Assembly: GCF_017305435.1 (NCBI RefSeq)
Contig: NZ_JAFKIP010000003.1
Span: 1-64,000 of the forward strand
Source of the DNA: Microbacterium sp.
Lineage (GTDB): Bacteria; Actinomycetota; Actinomycetes; Actinomycetales; Microbacteriaceae
Direction: 5' to 3'
DNA: 64,000 nt
Positions within the stretch are counted from its first letter, which is position 1. The number at the start of each line of letters is the position of its first letter. This document shows positions 6,771 through 16,320 of this stretch, one piece after another. The notes under the pieces were generated by a model that made no database searches, was not told the origin of the DNA, and was given only the letters and a program-made list of their open reading frames with translations. Made by a program: the position numbers and the translations under genes.

Positions 6771-8498
6771 TCACTGCGGACCCGCGAGTGCCCCTGCGGT
6801 CGCCGCGAAGACCCGCTCCCCCGCGATCCAGGTCGACGACACCCGCGCCCGGTGGATCTCGGTCGGGTCGAGGCCGAACGGGTCGGGAGAGATCGTGACG
6901 AGATCTGCGCGGTACCCCAGCGCGATCCGTCCGGTGTCGCCGTCGCGGCGGTTCACGTAGGCGCTCCCCGACGTGTAGGCGGCGAAAGCCGTCGCGAGAT
7001 CGAGCCGCTGGTGCACGCCGCCCAGCGGCGGAGCGACCGAGCCCGGCGCGACCCGGTTCACCGCGACGTGGATCGCGGCGAGCGGGTCGGCGCTCGACAC
7101 GGGCCAGTCGCTCCCCGCCGCCAGGCGCGCGCCGGCGCGGTGCAGCTCGCCGAACGGGTAGTGACGCGCCTCGGCCCCCTCCTGCAGGAACGGAAGGGTG
7201 AGCTCGTCGAGCTGCGGCTCGTGGCACGCCCACAGCGCCTGCAGATTCGCCGTCGCATCGAGCGCGGCGAACCTGCCGACGTCCTCCGGCGCGATGACCT
7301 GGAGATGCGCGAGGTGGTGGCGCGGCCCGTCCGGCCCGTTGGCGGTGCGTGCGGCCTCGACCGCGTCGAGCGCCTCTCGCACGGCCCGATCCCCCAGCGC
7401 ATGGAAGTGCACCGCGAAGCCCGCGGCATCCAGCGCCGTCACGTGATCCCGGAGCGCCGCGGCGTCGATGAACGACAGGCCGTGCTCACCTGTGTCGTGG
7501 CCATGGGCGTCGCGGTAGGAGCCGATCATGGCGGCCGTATGGTTCTCGGCGATGCCGTCGACCATGATCTTCACGGTTCCGAAGTCGAGGCGCGTCGGCT
7601 CCGAGGCGTCCGGATCGGCCGTGAACTCCGCCCGCCGGGCGATGAAGTCGTCGATCTGCTCGGCGCCGCGGTCCCGATGCCACCACTGCGACGCGACGAC
7701 GTGCACCCTGAGGGTGCCCTCGGCGCGCGCCCGCCGGTAGCCGTCGAGCGGATCGACGCCGCTCAGGTCGCCGCCGACGAGCGCATCCTGCCAGCCCGTG
7801 ATGCCCAGCGCCACGAGCGCGTCCTGCGCACGCAGCAGTCCCGCGTAGGCGAGATCGGCGTCGAGCACCGGCCGCGCGGCGTCGAAGAGAGCGGATGCCC
7901 CTTCGTGGAACGTCCCCGCGGGAAAACCGCTCGGCTCTCGCTCGATGCGGCCGTCGACGAGGTCCGGGGTCGAGGCGTCGAGCCCCGCGGCCTGGATCGC
8001 CGCGGTATTCGCCCAGGAGCTGTGATGGTCGCGGCTCGCGAGCAGGACGGGGCGGTCGGGCACGGCCTCGTCGAGCAGGCGCCGCGTGGGCGCCCCACCG
8101 GCGAAGTGGTCCATGGACCAGCCACCGCCGAGGATCCACGCCTCGCCGGGGTGGGCATCGGCGTAGGCACGGATGCGCGCGAGCGTGTCCGCGGCATCCG
8201 TCGCCTCGCTGAGTTCGCACTGCAGCAGCTCGACGCCGCCCCCGACGGGGTGCACGTGCGCGTCCTGGAAGCCGGGCGACAGCAGGGCGCCGTCCAGGTC
8301 GATGATCGTGGTCGCCGGCCCGATGAGCGCGGATGCCTCGTGCTCGGGCACGACCGCCACGATCCGCCCGTCGGAGACCGCCACTGCATGACCGTGCCGG
8401 GGTTCACCCGAGCCGAGGAACACGGCTCCGCCGCGGAACACCGTGTCGGCGAACGGGCGGCGCGCGCCCGGCTCTGTCGTCTGCGCCACCCGGTTCAC
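6771..8498 (-). CDS. YtcJ-like amidohydrolase (amidohydrolase_3)
   Basis: A 575-residue metal-dependent hydrolase of the YtcJ / N-substituted formamide deformylase type. The HVHP metal motif follows the PGFQDAH strand near residue 75. Other metal ligands are likely in HFHALGDRA and in the C-terminal GSDWPVSSADP motif. The GTG start overlaps the amidase stop by 4 nt (GTGA), so the two are translationally coupled. As last gene of the uptake operon it probably hydrolyses an amide or formamide brought in by the transporter; the substrate is unknown. Confidence 0.85.
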   Translation of the reverse strand: MNRVAQTTEPGARRPFADTVFRGGAVFLGSGEPRHGHAVAVSDGRIVAVVPEHEASALIGPATTIIDLDGALLSPGFQDAHVHPVGGGVELLQCELSEATDAADTLARIRAYADAHPGEAWILGGGWSMDHFAGGAPTRRLLDEAVPDRPVLLASRDHHSSWANTAAIQAAGLDASTPDLVDGRIEREPSGFPAGTFHEGASALFDAARPVLDADLAYAGLLRAQDALVALGITGWQDALVGGDLSGVDPLDGYRRARAEGTLRVHVVASQWWHRDRGAEQIDDFIARRAEFTADPDASEPTRLDFGTVKIMVDGIAENHTAAMIGSYRDAHGHDTGEHGLSFIDAAALRDHVTALDAAGFAVHFHALGDRAVREALDAVEAARTANGPDGPRHHLAHLQVIAPEDVGRFAALDATANLQALWACHEPQLDELTLPFLQEGAEARHYPFGELHRAGARLAAGSDWPVSSADPLAAIHVAVNRVAPGSVAPPLGGVHQRLDLATAFAAYTSGSAYVNRRDGDTGRIALGYRADLVTISPDPFGLDPTEIHRARVSSTWIAGERVFAATAGALAGPQ

Positions 8499-9928
8499 GA
8501 GACGGCCACGCGGGTCGGCGAGATCGGCGTGAGCACGCCGAGCGCCGCCTCGACGTCGCGACCCGCGGCGAGCGCGACGTGGTCGTGGTCGCGCGCGGCG
8601 ATGAGCTGGATGCCGGTCGGCAGCCCGTCCTCGTCGAGCCCCGTGGGCACGGCGACCGAGGGGAGGCCGAGGAAGTTCACGGCGACGAGCAGCCGGTGGT
8701 CGCGCCACAGCTGCGTCGTCGCGTCGGGGCCGGACAGGTCAAAGCCGATGTGCGGCATCCGTCGTGCGGACACCGGTCCGAGGATGATCGGGAAGCGCTG
8801 CTGGAAGCTCTCCCACGCGGCCGCGATCACGACCCGGAAGGCCCACGCCCCGCCGTACGCCTCGCCGGACTCGAGGAACTGCGTCTCCGACGCGTTGTCG
8901 AGGAAATAGCGCGTCGACCCCTCGCCGAGAGGAGCCGGCAGGCCGCCCGGCCGGAACGCTCCGACCATCTCCGTCGTCGACAGCTGCCGCCACAGCGTCG
9001 CGGCCTCTTCGAGAAGCGGCGGCTCGGCGTCCTCGACCTCCCAGCCGGCCGCGACGAGTGCATCGGCGGCGCGCACGATCGCCTCGGCGACCTGCGGATC
9101 GACGCCCCATCCGAGCGGATCACGGACGACGGCGACGCGGCGCGGGCCGTCGTAGGCCGAGGGGTGCGCGACGGTCCGGACGAGCGGGTCGGCGCCATCC
9201 GCGCCGTGCATGAGCGAGAACGCGAGGTCGAGGTCGGCGACGTGCCGCGCAATGGGGCCGTTCACGGCGAAATGCTGGAGCGTCAGCGACACGGGCTCGC
9301 GCGTCTGAGCCGTCGGCGCGGGCACGCGCCCGGCCGAGGGGCGCAGGGCGCAGACGCCGGCCGCATAGGCGGGCAGGCGGAGCGAACCGCCGTAGTCGTT
9401 GCCGAGTCCGAGCGGCACCATTCCGGTCGCGACAGCAACGGCGTCGCCGCCGCTCGACCCGCCCGGCACCCGCGCCGGATCCCAGGGGTTGAGCGTCCGG
9501 CCGAACAGGTCGTTGTCGGTGTCCCACCGGAGGCCGAAGTCGGGCATGTTCCCACGTGCGATGGGGATCGCGTCGGCCTCGCGCAGGCGGCGCACCATCG
9601 TGGCATCCGCCTCCGGCACCGCGTCGGCGAGGAAGGACCATCCGCTCGTCGAGGCGGACCACGTGAGGTCGATGTTCTCCTTGACGCAGAACGGCACTCC
9701 GGCGAGGGGGCCGACGGGCTCGCCGACCGCGATGCGCGCGTCGATGTCGGCGGCGAGCGCCCGCGCGCGATCGGCGAAGACCACCGTGATCGCGTTCACG
9801 GCGGGATTCACCTCGGCGATGCGCTCGAGGTGCGCCTCGACGACGTCGACGGCGGTCGCGGCACCCGTGCGGACGGCGGCGGCGAGCTCCGCGACACCGA
9901 GGGCGTACAGAGAGCGTGAGGACGTCAT
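8495..9928 (-). CDS. Amidase (amidase signature family)
   Basis: A 477-residue amidase-signature enzyme that converts amides to acids and ammonia through a Ser-cisSer-Lys triad. The catalytic lysine lies in [12 protein letters not shown]. The Gly/Ser-rich signature [12 protein letters not shown] supplies the cis-serine, and the nucleophile lies in [10 protein letters not shown]. The start has AGGAAAG upstream and overlaps the ABC ATPase stop by 4 nt (ATGA). Linkage to an oligopeptide-type importer suggests an imported amide or peptide-like substrate. Confidence 0.92.
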   Translation of the reverse strand: MTSSRSLYALGVAELAAAVRTGAATAVDVVEAHLERIAEVNPAVNAITVVFADRARALAADIDARIAVGEPVGPLAGVPFCVKENIDLTWSASTSGWSFLADAVPEADATMVRRLREADAIPIARGNMPDFGLRWDTDNDLFGRTLNPWDPARVPGGSSGGDAVAVATGMVPLGLGNDYGGSLRLPAYAAGVCALRPSAGRVPAPTAQTREPVSLTLQHFAVNGPIARHVADLDLAFSLMHGADGADPLVRTVAHPSAYDGPRRVAVVRDPLGWGVDPQVAEAIVRAADALVAAGWEVEDAEPPLLEEAATLWRQLSTTEMVGAFRPGGLPAPLGEGSTRYFLDNASETQFLESGEAYGGAWAFRVVIAAAWESFQQRFPIILGPVSARRMPHIGFDLSGPDATTQLWRDHRLLVAVNFLGLPSVAVPTGLDEDGLPTGIQLIAARDHDHVALAAGRDVEAALGVLTPISPTRVAVS

Positions 9929-11616
9929 TTCTTTCCTTTGCGGGTGATGATGCGCTGCGTGGAGGTCGCGACGGAGGGCAGCGGCGCCGTGCGCGTGTCG
10001 CGACGGCGACGCCGCGGCTGCCAGCCCTCGCGCGGGATCGAGTCGAGCAGCTCTCGCGTGTAGTCGGTCTGCGGGTGGTCGAGGACGTCGGCGATCGGGC
10101 CCTGCTCGACGACGCGTCCGCGGCGCATCACGACGACCTGGTCGCACAGCCGCCGGACGGTCAGGAGATCGTGCGAGATCATGAGCAGCGCGACGCCGGT
10201 CTGGCTGCGGATCGCGTCGAGGAGCGTCAGGATCTCGACCTGCGTCGTGACGTCGAGAGCGGAGACCGCCTCGTCGAGGACGAGGATCTCGGGGTCGGCG
10301 GCGAGCGCCCGCGCGATCGCGACGCGCTGGCGCTGCCCGCCGGAGAGCGAGCGCGGGCGCTGGTCGGCGAGGTCGGGAGCGAGGGTGACGGATGCCAGCA
10401 GCTCGTCCACCCGCGCGTCGATGTCGGCTCGGGATGCCCGCGGGCGGTGGACGCGGAGCGCCTCGGTGAGGCACTGCCGCACCGTCTGCCGGGGGTCGAG
10501 CGACTGATACGGATCCTGGAACACCATCTGGGCGATGCGGGCGCGACGGCGGCGCTCGGTCGTGCCGCGCGCCGCACGCGTCCAGTCCTCGCCCTTGACG
10601 GCGACCTCGCCGGCATCGGCAGACTCGAGTCCGCACACGATGCGGGCCGTCGTGGACTTGCCCGAGCCGGACTCGCCCACGATGCCGAGCGCGCCGCCCG
10701 CGCCCAGGCGGAAGGAGACGTCGTCGACGGCGACGAACTCCTCGCGCCCTCCTCCGCGCGCAGCGCGCACCTGGAACGTCTTGCGCAGGCCGGTCACCGC
10801 GAGGACGGGCTCTTCCCTCTCGGCGGCCGGGGCCTCGAGCTCGGCCGGGAGCGTCGCCGACAGCAGTCGCCGCGTGTACGGATCGGTGGCGTCCTCCCGC
10901 ATCGTCGACGCCGACAGCGTCTCGATCGTGCGGCCGTGCTGCATGACCGTCACCCGGTCGCAGACGGCGCCGGCGAGGGCCAGGTCGTGCGTGATGAACA
11001 GCATCGCGAGCTCGCGGTGGCGGCGGAGGTCGCCGATGACGGCCATGACCTCCTCCTGCGTCGTGACATCGAGCGCCGTCGTGATCTCGTCGGCGAGCAG
11101 GATCCGCGGGTCCATCGCGAGGGTCGCGGCGATCATGACGCGTTGCAGCAGGCCGCCGGACAGCTCGCCCGGTCGCTGCCGCATGCGACGACCGGGATTG
11201 TCGATACCGACCTCGTCGAGCAGCTCGATCGCGCGCCGGTTCGCGGCATCCGGCTTCTCGCCGGCGACGGCGACGAGCGCCTCCGTCATGAAGTCGCCGA
11301 TCGAGCGAAGCGGGTTCAGATGCGCCCGCGGCGTCTGGAAGATCATGCCGAGTCGCCGCGCACGGACCGCGCGCAGCTGCGCGCGGGAGAGCGTATCGAG
11401 GTCGACGCCGTCGATGCGGATCGTCCCGCTCACGGTGAACCCGTCGGGCACGAGACCCGCGACCGCCCGCGTGGAGAGCGTCTTGCCGGAGCCCGACTCG
11501 CCGACGAGGCCGAGCGCTTCGCCCGCCCGCACCTGCAGCGTGCAGTCGTGCACGAGCGGCCGACCGGTCGGCGTCGCGACCCCGACGTGGTCGAGCTCGA
11601 GGACGATGTCGCTCAT
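9925..11616 (-). CDS. Fused dipeptide/oligopeptide ABC transporter ATPase (DppD-DppF type)
   Basis: 563 residues containing two complete ABC nucleotide-binding domains. The first has Walker A GESGSGKT, signature ELSGG and Walker [12 protein letters not shown]. The second has [13 protein letters not shown] and [11 protein letters not shown]. In E. coli these are separate DppD and DppF; fusion in one chain is common in actinobacteria. The first domain has ADEIT where DEPT is usual, but the catalytic glutamate is kept. It overlaps both neighbours by 4 nt, so stoichiometry with the permeases and hydrolases is probably coupled. Confidence 0.93.
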   Translation of the reverse strand: MSDIVLELDHVGVATPTGRPLVHDCTLQVRAGEALGLVGESGSGKTLSTRAVAGLVPDGFTVSGTIRIDGVDLDTLSRAQLRAVRARRLGMIFQTPRAHLNPLRSIGDFMTEALVAVAGEKPDAANRRAIELLDEVGIDNPGRRMRQRPGELSGGLLQRVMIAATLAMDPRILLADEITTALDVTTQEEVMAVIGDLRRHRELAMLFITHDLALAGAVCDRVTVMQHGRTIETLSASTMREDATDPYTRRLLSATLPAELEAPAAEREEPVLAVTGLRKTFQVRAARGGGREEFVAVDDVSFRLGAGGALGIVGESGSGKSTTARIVCGLESADAGEVAVKGEDWTRAARGTTERRRRARIAQMVFQDPYQSLDPRQTVRQCLTEALRVHRPRASRADIDARVDELLASVTLAPDLADQRPRSLSGGQRQRVAIARALAADPEILVLDEAVSALDVTTQVEILTLLDAIRSQTGVALLMISHDLLTVRRLCDQVVVMRRGRVVEQGPIADVLDHPQTDYTRELLDSIPREGWQPRRRRRDTRTAPLPSVATSTQRIITRKGKK

Positions 11617-12476
11617 GCGTCGCTCCGTTCCGCCCACGCGGTCACGCGCGCGCCGAGGATGTTGACCGCGAGCACCGTCAGCACGACGAGCAGCGCCGGG
11701 TACATCGACTGCTCGGGCGCTCCGGTCAGCAGGGCCGGCTGGCCGGCGGAGATCATGACGCCCCAGTCGGATGCCGGGGGCTGCGCGCCGAGGCCGAGGA
11801 ACGAGATCGCGGCGAGGTCGAGCATGGCGTAGCCGAATCCGATCGTCGATTGTGCAAGGAGGGTCGGGAGGAGCGCCGGCACCAAGTGGCGGAAGCAGAT
11901 CGCGAACGACGAGATGCCCTGGATGCGCAGCGCGGCGATGTACGGTCTGCCGAGCTCGGAGCGCGCTCCCGCGCGCACGAGCCGCGAGACGATCGGCAGG
12001 TACGCGATCGACAGCGCGAGGACCGGTGCGACGAGCCCCTTGCCGAACATCGCGACCGCGAGCACGGCCAGCACGAGACCTGGGATCGCGAAGATCACCT
12101 CGACGACGCGCGTGCTCACGCCGTCCACCCAGCCGCCGAACCACGCGGATGCGATGGCCACGACGGCCCCGAGCACGGTCGAGATCACGACGACGAACAC
12201 CGGCGCGAACACGCTCGGGGCAGCGCCCATCATGACGCGCGAGAGGATGTCGCGGCCGAGGTCGTCGGTGCCGAGCAGGTGCGCGAGGCTCGACGGACCC
12301 GAGATCGGACCCACGTAGAGCTCGTTCGGGTCGTAGGGCGCGAGCAGCGGGCCGAAGAGGGCGAGCGCGACGATCGCGAGCGCCACGACCGCGGCGGCGA
12401 CGAACAGAGGATCACGGGCGGCGGCGCGGCGCGCGACGCGCGGCACCCGGCCCCCGGCGAGCTGGGCGACGCTCAT
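11613..12476 (-). CDS. Peptide-type ABC permease (DppC-like)
   Basis: A 287-residue inner-membrane permease. The N-terminal segment and first helix precede the LLGTDDLGRDILSR motif diagnostic of DppC/OppC proteins. About six helices follow, with an EAA-like cytoplasmic loop (AALRIQGISSF). Start and stop codons overlap DppB and the ATPase by 4 nt each. It pairs with DppB to form the translocation pore. Confidence 0.92.
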   Translation of the reverse strand: MSVAQLAGGRVPRVARRAAARDPLFVAAAVVALAIVALALFGPLLAPYDPNELYVGPISGPSSLAHLLGTDDLGRDILSRVMMGAAPSVFAPVFVVVISTVLGAVVAIASAWFGGWVDGVSTRVVEVIFAIPGLVLAVLAVAMFGKGLVAPVLALSIAYLPIVSRLVRAGARSELGRPYIAALRIQGISSFAICFRHLVPALLPTLLAQSTIGFGYAMLDLAAISFLGLGAQPPASDWGVMISAGQPALLTGAPEQSMYPALLVVLTVLAVNILGARVTAWAERSDA

Positions 12477-13432
12477 GCGAGCCTCCTCGATCGGGCGGAA
12501 TCGGGGTCGATGAGGGCGATCACGACGTCCACGACGGCGTTGAGGACGACGAAGATCGCGACGAGCAGCAGCGAGATCACCTGCACGACGGGGAGATCCT
12601 TGCGCGCGGCTGCCTCGGTCAGCAGCGACCCGAGCCCGCCGATGCCGAATGCCTGCTCGGCGATCGCGGACACCGCGAACAGCCCCGCGATCGTCGCGCC
12701 CGAGATCGCGAGGATCTGCGGCGAGGCGTTCAGGAACACGTGCCGCCGGAAGATGGCGCTGTGCGGGATGCCGCGCACGCGGGCCGTGTCGACGTGCTCG
12801 GCGTGCAGCTGGCCGACGACGGCGCCGCGCGTGATGCGACTCAGGTACGCGATGTACATGACCGAGAGCGAGATGGCGGGAAGGGTCAGGTGGTACAGGT
12901 TGTCGAGGAGACCGCTGCCCGCGCCGTACACCGGGAACCAGCCGAGCACGCGTCCGAAGACCCAGATGAGGCCGATCGCGACGACGAAGGTCGGCAGGGC
13001 GACTCCGACCGAGGTGAGCACGAGGATCGTCCGGTCGACGGCACGCCCGCGCGTCGCGGCGAGGATGCCGGACCCGACGCCGAACACGCCGATGAGGACG
13101 ATCGTGTAGACGACGAGCAGCAGCGTGATCCCGATGCGCGGCGCGATCAGCTCGGCGACGGGCGTCTTGTAGACGAACGACGTGCCGAGGTCGCCCGTGA
13201 ACACCCCCTGGACCCACAGCAGGTACTGCACCCACACGGGCTGGTCGAGGTGGTGCTGCGCGCGGATCTGCGCGATCATCTCCGGCGTCGGACGCACCCC
13301 GCCGGCGATCGCCGTCACCGGATCGCCCGGTGTCAGCAGCATCGCCGCGAAGATGACGACGCTGGCCAGGAACAGGGTCAGCAGCAGCCCGCCGAGCTTG
13401 CCCGCCAGCTGTCGCAGCACGTTCGCGCTCAT
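12473..13432 (-). CDS. Peptide-type ABC permease (DppB-like)
   Basis: 319 residues, full length for DppB/OppB. The N-terminal transmembrane helix is followed by the conserved MLLTPGDP motif and the LDQPVWVQYLLWVQG periplasmic-loop signature. The EAA-like loop is DTARVRGIPHS. It follows the binding-protein gene by 37 nt and overlaps DppC by 4 nt. Confidence 0.92.
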   Translation of the reverse strand: MSANVLRQLAGKLGGLLLTLFLASVVIFAAMLLTPGDPVTAIAGGVRPTPEMIAQIRAQHHLDQPVWVQYLLWVQGVFTGDLGTSFVYKTPVAELIAPRIGITLLLVVYTIVLIGVFGVGSGILAATRGRAVDRTILVLTSVGVALPTFVVAIGLIWVFGRVLGWFPVYGAGSGLLDNLYHLTLPAISLSVMYIAYLSRITRGAVVGQLHAEHVDTARVRGIPHSAIFRRHVFLNASPQILAISGATIAGLFAVSAIAEQAFGIGGLGSLLTEAAARKDLPVVQVISLLLVAIFVVLNAVVDVVIALIDPDSARSRRLA

Positions 13433-13469
13433 CGGTCTCCTCCTTCCCTGTTCCCGGCCGCGCCGTCTG

Positions 13470-15122
13470 TCACTTGCCGCCGAGCTGGAGCGCCCACGGG
13501 CTCGAGTACGCCGCGACCGAGGTGACGGCGCCCGTGAGCTCGTTGCTGATGAACAGCGTCTGATAGGCGCCCGCCAGCGTGACCTGCAGCATGTCCGGCG
13601 CGAAGATCGCCTGCGCCTTCACGTAGGCGTCGGCGGATGCCTGCGGGTCGGTCGCGGTGCGCGCCTGCTGCAGCAGCGCCGTGACCTCGTCGTTCGCGTA
13701 GCCGCTCCAGTTGAAGATGCCGCCGAGGTCGGCGGGCAGCGCGAACAGCTGCGGGTTCGGCAGCGCTCCCGGCGTCTCGATGTAGCCGACCGTGGCGACG
13801 AAGTCGATGTCCTCGCGGGCGCTCTCGTCGACGAAGATCGCGGCGAAGTCGGAGGCCTGCCGCTCGTCGACTTCCACCGTCAGCCCGATCTGCTGAGCGG
13901 CGCTCTGCACGATGGCGGCGGTCTGGGACAGCTCCTTGGCGCCCGCGGGGACCGCGATCTTCAGCGGCACGGACGTGTCCTCGCCGGACTCCGCGACGAG
14001 CTTCTTCGCGGCATCCAGATCGAGGGCCAGCGCGGGCAGCTCGTCGTACGCGGCCTGGTAGGTGTCGGCGGCCGGCGAGCCCGACCACGAGAACGGCGCG
14101 ACGAAGCTGTTCTGCACGTAACCGAGACCGCCCAAGACCGTCTGGATGTACTGCTCGCGGTCGATCGCCATGCTCAGCGCCCGGCGGACCTCGGGGTTCG
14201 CCCCGGCACCCGTGGAGCGCGTGGGCCCGAACGAGTATGAAGCCGTCGACGGCCCGAGCACGAGGTGCCCCTTGTCCGAGCCTTCGAACGCGGTACGCGC
14301 TGCCGGGGGCACATTGAACGCGCCGTCGACTTCTCCCTCGAGGAGCGCGTTGGTCAGGGTCGTGCCGTCGGCGATGAACTTGTAGGTGATCTTCGCCACA
14401 TGCGGCGCTCCGCCGTAGTAGTTCTTGTTCGCGACGGTCACGATCTCGCTGCCCGGCGTCCAGGAATCGAGTTCGTACGGGCCCGCGCAGAGGATGCCGC
14501 CGCTCGACGTGCCGAGCGCGGCGCCCGCCTTCTCGCTGAAGGCCTTGCTGAGCACGGCGCCGCCACCGCTCGCGATCGCGGCGCGGAAGTCGGCATCGGG
14601 CGCCGAGAAGTGCACGGTCACCTGGGAGTCGCCGGTCGCCTCCATCGAGTCGACGAAGACGAAGGCGCCGAAGTAGCCGTCGGCGACGTTGTCCTTGTGC
14701 CGCCCGAGACTGTAGATGACGTCGTCGGGGGTGACGGGCGTTCCGTCCGAGAACGTCACGCCTTCGCGGATGTCGATGACGAACGTGACGGGATCGGTCC
14801 ATTCGGCCGAGCTCGCGATGCCGTCGCCGATCGAGAAGTCGGGCTCGACGCGAAGCAGGCTCTCGCAGATGTTCGGGGCGACGAAGTTGTAGTCGGATCC
14901 CGCGAGGAGCGAGAGCGGCTCGCCCTCGACGAGCGCCCAGGTCACCGCGTCGACGTCCTTCGTGCCGGCGGGCATGGATGCCACGACGGCGGACTCGTCG
15001 ACGGGGGCGGCGGTCGGGGATTCGCCGCCGCCGTCACGCGACGTGCATCCGGTGAGCACCAGGAGCGCGGTGGCGCCGACGGCGATGGCGGCGAGGCTGG
15101 CGCGGGGGCCGGAGATTCTCAT
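13470..15122 (-). CDS. Peptide/opine-type solute-binding lipoprotein (SBP family 5)
   Basis: 550 residues. The N-terminal signal ends in the lipobox LVLTGC, so the protein is anchored to the outer face of the membrane. The mature part shows family-5 features such as the REGVTFSDGTPVTPDDVIYSL region (about residues 120-140) and a long two-lobed body. It is the first gene of a six-gene operon feeding an amidase and an amidohydrolase. The promoter upstream is covered by a TetR-type operator. The ligand is unknown; an amide-containing compound is inferred from the enzymes. Confidence 0.9.
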   Translation of the reverse strand: MRISGPRASLAAIAVGATALLVLTGCTSRDGGGESPTAAPVDESAVVASMPAGTKDVDAVTWALVEGEPLSLLAGSDYNFVAPNICESLLRVEPDFSIGDGIASSAEWTDPVTFVIDIREGVTFSDGTPVTPDDVIYSLGRHKDNVADGYFGAFVFVDSMEATGDSQVTVHFSAPDADFRAAIASGGGAVLSKAFSEKAGAALGTSSGGILCAGPYELDSWTPGSEIVTVANKNYYGGAPHVAKITYKFIADGTTLTNALLEGEVDGAFNVPPAARTAFEGSDKGHLVLGPSTASYSFGPTRSTGAGANPEVRRALSMAIDREQYIQTVLGGLGYVQNSFVAPFSWSGSPAADTYQAAYDELPALALDLDAAKKLVAESGEDTSVPLKIAVPAGAKELSQTAAIVQSAAQQIGLTVEVDERQASDFAAIFVDESAREDIDFVATVGYIETPGALPNPQLFALPADLGGIFNWSGYANDEVTALLQQARTATDPQASADAYVKAQAIFAPDMLQVTLAGAYQTLFISNELTGAVTSVAAYSSPWALQLGGK

Positions 15123-15180
15123 AGCGGGTCCTTTCGCAGGGTCGCGCGCCGGCCGGTCACCGATGACGCGCAGCGATTCG

Positions 15181-15208
15181 AGTGTAGTACAACAGTGTTG
15201 TGCATCAA
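15181..15208 (-). promoter_or_regulatory. Promoter with embedded TetR operator for the amide-uptake operon
   Basis: On the minus strand TTGATG (-35, 15203-15208), a 16-nt spacer and TACACT (-10, 15181-15186). The perfect 13-bp palindrome ACAACAGTGTTGT (15189-15201) fills the spacer, so bound repressor would exclude RNA polymerase. Confidence 0.6.
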
Positions 15209-15247
15209 TGTTGCATTTGTGTTACAGCGGTGGATACGCTGAGCGGC

Positions 15248-15820
15248 ATGCCCAGAGAAGTGGATGCCGACCAGCGCCTGGCCGATATCGCGGCGGCGAC
15301 GATCGCCGTGGCCCGCACAGCCGGCACGCAGGCCGTGACGATCCGCTCGGTGGCGACGCAGCTCGGCGGCTCGACGACGCTCGTCACAAATTACGTGCGC
15401 TCGCGGGCGGCGCTCATCCTGAACGCGCTGGACAGTGCGCGCGACCGGTGGGAACGCGAACGCGAGGACGCGCTCGCCGCGGCACCGGCATCCGGCCGCT
15501 TCCTCGCGCTGGTCGAGTGGGAGCTCGCCGCGACGGCCGACGACGCGGTGCTGCGCACCTTCATCCTCGAGGTCGTCTCGAACGCCGAGTTCGAGCCCGA
15601 CCTGGCCGATGCGCTGCGCAGAGAGGCCGACGATCTCCTGGCCACACTGCGGGCCACCGCACGCGAGAGCGGCTTCGTCGCGCCGGATGCCGTCGCCGAC
15701 ATCGCCTACCTCGCCATCCGCGGCGCCTACCTCGCGAACGTCGACGCGCCCCAGCACTGGACGGAGACGCACACGCGCGACGTCATCCGCGCCGCGATCG
15801 ACGCCCATCCGCGCATCTGA
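15248..15820 (+). CDS. TetR/AcrR-family transcriptional regulator
   Basis: 190 residues. The N-terminal helix-turn-helix covers about residues 10-55 (IAAATIAVARTAG, then VATQLGGSTTLVTNYV). The all-helical C-terminal half is the ligand domain. ATG at 15248 gives the usual N-terminus; an in-frame upstream ATG at 15200 would place the start inside the operator. It is divergent from the amide-uptake operon and probably represses it through the palindrome at 15189-15201. Confidence 0.88.
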   Translation: MPREVDADQRLADIAAATIAVARTAGTQAVTIRSVATQLGGSTTLVTNYVRSRAALILNALDSARDRWEREREDALAAAPASGRFLALVEWELAATADDAVLRTFILEVVSNAEFEPDLADALRREADDLLATLRATARESGFVAPDAVADIAYLAIRGAYLANVDAPQHWTETHTRDVIRAAIDAHPRI

Positions 15821-15849
15821 ACGGGCCGCGCGCCCTCGCGAGATCGCGG

Positions 15850-16320
15850 TCATCGCACCACGAAGATCCGGATGCAGACCTGACCGTCTTCATCGCGCGC
15901 GAGCCCGATGAACTGGTGCTCCGCGAGCCAGCGGTGCGCCGGGGCATCCGTCTGGAAGACCGGCGCGGTGCGGAAGTAGTACTCCGTCTCGGACACGTTC
16001 TCACCGGCCTCGACACGCGCCATGACCTCGGGCGTCGCGCGGTAGTAGCCGCGGTTGAGGATGTCGATGACGGCGCCGTCGTCGGCGCGCAGCAGGTAGC
16101 GCGCCTCGAGTTGCGACGTTCCGCTGCGCTCGACCGCCCAATCGCCGCCGCCGCTCAGCACCTCTCCGTTCAGGAGGGGGCCCGCGACGGTGCCGCCCGT
16201 GACCGGGGTGAAGCTCAGCTCCTCGTCGGCGCTGCGCCCGATGCGGAGGTGCGGTGCGATGCCGGCGCGGATCTCGAAGGCGAACTCGAGCTGCGGCTCG
16301 GGCAGGGCAGGAAGGGTCAT
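15850..16320 (-). CDS. DUF3237-family protein
   Basis: 156 residues, a small beta-barrel protein of unknown function. It matches DUF3237 by its opening strand (LEFAFEIRAGIAP), the central GG-rich turn (VTGGTVAGPLLNGEVL), the GGDWAVE motif and the ending FIGLARDEDGQVCIRIF. Start MTLPALPEP overlaps the CocE hydrolase stop by 4 nt (ATGA), so the two are co-translated. Its stop lies 29 nt from that of the TetR gene in a convergent arrangement. A role with the hydrolase is inferred from the coupling only. Confidence 0.8.
   Translation of the reverse strand: MTLPALPEPQLEFAFEIRAGIAPHLRIGRSADEELSFTPVTGGTVAGPLLNGEVLSGGGDWAVERSGTSQLEARYLLRADDGAVIDILNRGYYRATPEVMARVEAGENVSETEYYFRTAPVFQTDAPAHRWLAEHQFIGLARDEDGQVCIRIFVVR

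Noticed and set aside
9925-12144. Longer minus-strand frame extending the ABC ATPase to 739 residues
   Set aside because: The added N-terminal part is an Arg/Ala/Pro-rich shadow of the DppC gene; the ATG at 11616 gives a normal ABC protein and a 4-nt overlap.
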